Made by a program: the position numbers and the translations under genes
Shown here: positions 61,001-64,000 of the stretch, piece by piece
Numbering within the stretch: position 1 is the stretch's first letter
Layout: each line of letters starts with the position of its first letter
Notes under the pieces: generated by a model
What the model was told of the DNA's origin: nothing
Database searches by the model: none
What the model saw: only the letters and a program-made list of their open reading frames with translations
NCBI GenBank assembly: GCA_948567375.1
Contig: OX419757.1
Span: forward strand, 73,291,836-73,355,835
Direction: 5' to 3'
Source: Lunularia cruciata
Lineage: Eukaryota; Streptophyta; Marchantiopsida; Lunulariales; Lunulariaceae
DNA: 64,000 bases

Positions 61001-62832
61001 CGAGTCCCGTACTGCAATTTCCATACTAGACACGAGATGCCTGTCCAACACTACTTGAGTAATTTCAGTAACAGTAGTACTTCTTCTCCAACTACTATAA
61101 AAGCTATGGTGTTGGATCAATTCCTCACATTGAACTTAAAAAACTGTATCAAATGAACCAGGTAAGCTCCTTAATAGCTAACGGAGCAGAAGTGACCTTG
61201 AACTGCCCAACCAATTCATATTGATTTTTATAAGCCAGGTTTTCAGCTCCTTGTGCCAGTGACCTACATGGCCCTTGGAGTATCGTTACAATACAGGGGC
61301 TTGGTTTCTCAATCGGTGGATCATGAGAGGTTTTAATGAGATCGTCCGTAGTTTTGCGGATGGATCATCCAATCTCAGTAACAGGACTGCTTGAGCATGC
61401 CATGAAACTGAACAGAAACGAGGTCACTACTCAAAAAATTGGTTTGGCGTTTGAGATATCAGGTCAAGGAGAACCTATCGACTCTACTTGATTACTGGAA
61501 CTTGTCTGAGAACTTGTCTGTTTAGGTGCGTGATATTTGAGGTGGCTAAACTAGTCAAATTCTTCTCTATCAAGATCCAAGATAACGAGGTTCTTTAAGG
61601 ATGTCGTTAACATCTGATAGAAAATGTGGACTCTGTCTTGCAGCGGCACTGAGACTTGTGTTTCCTTCCATAAACTATTTCATCAGGGAGCGTCTAAACT
61701 GAAGTAAAATTCTTGATGTCAGTTCATAAAGTGCAATAACCACAAACAAATGGCAAAATATAATTTTGGCGCAAGGTGGTCAGGTGCTTTTGGATCAAGT
61801 TTAAGCCCTTGCTTATATTGTCCTTTTTCATCATGTCCATAAGCAGGTGCAGGTAACATAGCGTAGGCATTCACGATATGCTGAACGTGTTGCGGGCAAA
61901 TATGAATCTGTGCCTCCGGTCTCCACCTTGAAAGGTAGAAATGAGATTGATAAGACGACTAGACACCCAATTCAAGTCTGCTGTGACGGTTTTCTGGCCG
62001 GACTTCTTCGACATCCTTCCACGTGAGCTAGAATCGCCTATTCGAGGCCGCTGGGTACAAAGCTATAATGATTAAATAACGGGGGCTATGTTCGTAATTG
62101 ACGAAGACGAGGGCAAACGAAGAGAACTCTCACACGCACATCCAAAGGCTGCAAGCTCGACTAGGCTGCCTCTGCCAATGCCATTAAAATTAACAGATTT
62201 GGATTTCCCAGGAATTTGATCACCCCAGCCCATAATGTTCATTTCCAGTCGAAGAACATTGACTTCCATCTACATGATCGTGATGCTATATGGCGCTTCT
62301 CCATAGGCTTCAAGGCACGACGAACAAAATATAGTGCTTAACCTTCAAATTCTCATCCTCGGCGAAATGTACAGATATTATTAGACCCCTTCTTGCCCTA
62401 GAATTCTTGCAGGAATCGTCTTCTCGCGGATCCGATCGTCAGAAAGAGGCAAGTACTTAATCCCAGTACCAACGTGGGAGAATGCGCTTCAACTTGAGTG
62501 CAGAGAAATGCTTGAAACACTTCAAAGCCCCTCAAACCCTTACAAAGCTATTTCCTCACTTAACAGCCTAATTCCTTTCCCTTCCACAAATTGTGCGGTA
62601 TTCCACCGGACCATAAATCTGTCGAAAAAAGTCGAAACCCCGCACACGCCAGAGAGAACAGACCATATGAGCAAGAAATCCGAGCTACTTTCCGGAGTTC
62701 ATGGAAACTTTCCTATGTCTTCACACCCCTCTATCGCTCATTGCCTTCCATTGGAATCATTGAAATTCAAATCAAGGCATCGATCGTAAGGAGAATAAGA
62801 AGGAATACCTTGCGGCATCTGCACACCACCAT
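58100..62832 (-). CDS. ZFPL1-like RING-type zinc finger membrane protein, 9 exons
   Basis: Predicted exons on the minus strand: 62832-62809, 60696-60616, 60287-60173, 59968-59874, 59592-59521, 59335-58991, 58759-58633, 58542-58341, 58196-58100. All are GT-AG with consistent phases, giving 385 residues. An N-terminal Cys/His cluster (C4, C6, C14, H17, C22, C25, H31, C34) is followed by a RING-H2 finger (C54, C57, C72, H74, H77, C80, C99, C102) in the plant ZFPL1 context GDYDWPPKCCLC and TAPAGYVCPLC. A serine/proline-rich linker follows, then KYTRRGPL, LLPFWSPALPTLPVTAPS and a C-terminal membrane helix (about 344-364). Human ZFPL1 is a cis-Golgi protein; the plant role is poorly known. Exon 1 encodes only MVVCRCRK and intron 1 is 2.1 kb. 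The acceptor of exon 7 is a GCAGCAGCAG run, so NAGNAG variants are likely. The C-terminal tail is the least certain part. Confidence 0.93.
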
Positions 62833-64000
62833 GGCCAACTCCCTTGTTCGGATCGATCGAAGTGACGCACTCTTAGATCCGTGAAAGGAAGAAAATCGTC
62901 TGACTGCTACAGACGAGTGACCGCCAATCGATCGACCTCGAGAAATCACGAGACGGACAGGACATGAGGAGCGCCAGAAGCGAAGAGTGAGAACTTAGTG
63001 AACAAGCTTTGAAGAACCCGGCAGGACCGGGTCGTCCCGTATCCCGTTTCCAAAGAGTTTGGACGAGATCGGCCGGTCGCCAGCCGGTCATTGCCGAGTC
63101 GCCTTTGCCAGCTGCTGCGCCATCATCATCCTTCCCATTCTAGAACCAAGGGCGAGGGCTCATCGACTCATTCCACATCAAAGCAATTATGAGTGATAGA
63201 AAATGGATAAATGGAGTAATTTTCAAACCTGCGTTTCCATCGTGGTGTTTCTTGGATTTGCTTGAGAGACTCAAAGACTGTTGATGCACTTGATCTCTCG
63301 CTCAGATATATTTGATTTATGATGTATGATGTATCAACGAAATAAATTTGATTAAATTTGAGGTTGAGAAGTGGGTAGTGAATTGGCAATCCAGCATATA
63401 CGTTTTTCTTGATAATTTTAACATTTTCTATCTATTTTATAATAATTTTTTAGTACTCTAAATTATAATTATAAGAGATTTTAACACTTTCATATAATGT
63501 ATTTTGAAGTAAATCTACTTGAAAACATATCCATCTGCATATTTTATATTTATCTACATACGTTATCAAGATATATATTTAGTATGATTTAGTTACCAAA
63601 TGTATAGTATATTGTGATAGAATGTATAATGATTATATAATTTTCATGTTTATGATTAGAAATATTCTAAACCACTGTTTGTATGATCATGTATTCAGTT
63701 TTAAAATTGAAATATATTTCTTGATTATTTAATCCATAAAACCTTTTCTCTACAAGAATAATCAGTTGCTATTGACTAACAAAGGAAAAATTACAAAACC
63801 CCATTATATTCATTAATTCATTGTTTTATGAGTTATTTAATTCATTGAATGAGATTTTCTCACCATATTTAATGTAGTAACATTTAAAATCGATTATGCA
63901 GTCATCTTAGAATTTATTATATTTTCTAAAATCTTTAATCAGGAAAATATTACTAATCTGATATCTGTATAAATATTTCAAAAATTTGATCACCAAATCT
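62833..64000. other. 5' flank of the ZFPL1-like gene, then AT-rich DNA
   Basis: About 62833-63130 is GC-richer than its surroundings and probably holds the 5' UTR and promoter of the minus-strand gene. From about 63400 the DNA is very AT-rich, with no open frame of note. Confidence 0.45.

Noticed and set aside
62508-62884. Two plus-strand frames of 93 and 97 codons
   Set aside because: They lie in intron 1 and over exon 1 of the minus-strand ZFPL1-like gene and show no domain.

Overview
The window looks like nuclear DNA of a land plant. It has intron-rich genes with GT-AG introns, two plant-type UDP-glycosyltransferases with the 44-residue PSPG box, a plant receptor-like kinase, a plant-form ZFPL1 RING protein and plant chromoviruses. 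The protein style and the LINE families suggest a non-seed plant, most likely a bryophyte (moss). That is an impression, not a proof. I can support four host genes; most of the rest is transposon fossil or AT-rich intergenic DNA.

Layout. 1-8.1 kb: intergenic, with an old Copia-like fossil (about 1.5-3.3 kb). 8.09-10.41 kb (+): first UGT, four exons. 14.6-18.1 kb (-): a decayed LINE with RT, CCHC finger and a restriction-like-endonuclease-like C-terminal domain. 20.83-23.39 kb (-): second UGT, with the same four-exon plan and intron phases and a 95-bp LINE tail in its last intron. 23.9-25.3 kb: a 350-bp element with 21-bp terminal inverted repeats, a 3 x 140-bp tandem repeat, and a LINE 3' fragment carrying a new perfect hairpin. 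27.5-35.5 kb: copies and tails of a second lineage of the same LINE type. 36.7-49.4 kb: a three-level nest of Ty3/gypsy chromoviruses. 52.8-56.4 kb (+): receptor-like kinase with a SPARK-like ectodomain. 58.1-62.8 kb (-): ZFPL1-like gene, nine exons. The last 1.1 kb is AT-rich.

The two UGTs are diverged paralogues facing each other tail to tail about 10 kb apart. Their exons give unbroken reading frames of 492 and 485 residues. The kinase (about 619 aa) and the ZFPL1-like protein (385 aa) also assemble with all phases matching and key residues present, so all four look functional. Nothing suggests that the four genes share one pathway.

The most unusual signal is in the retroelements. A small leader ORF of about 70 codons lies between the primer-binding site and gag. 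It occurs twice in tandem in the youngest chromovirus and is recognisable once in each of the two older, nested elements. I do not recognise this family.
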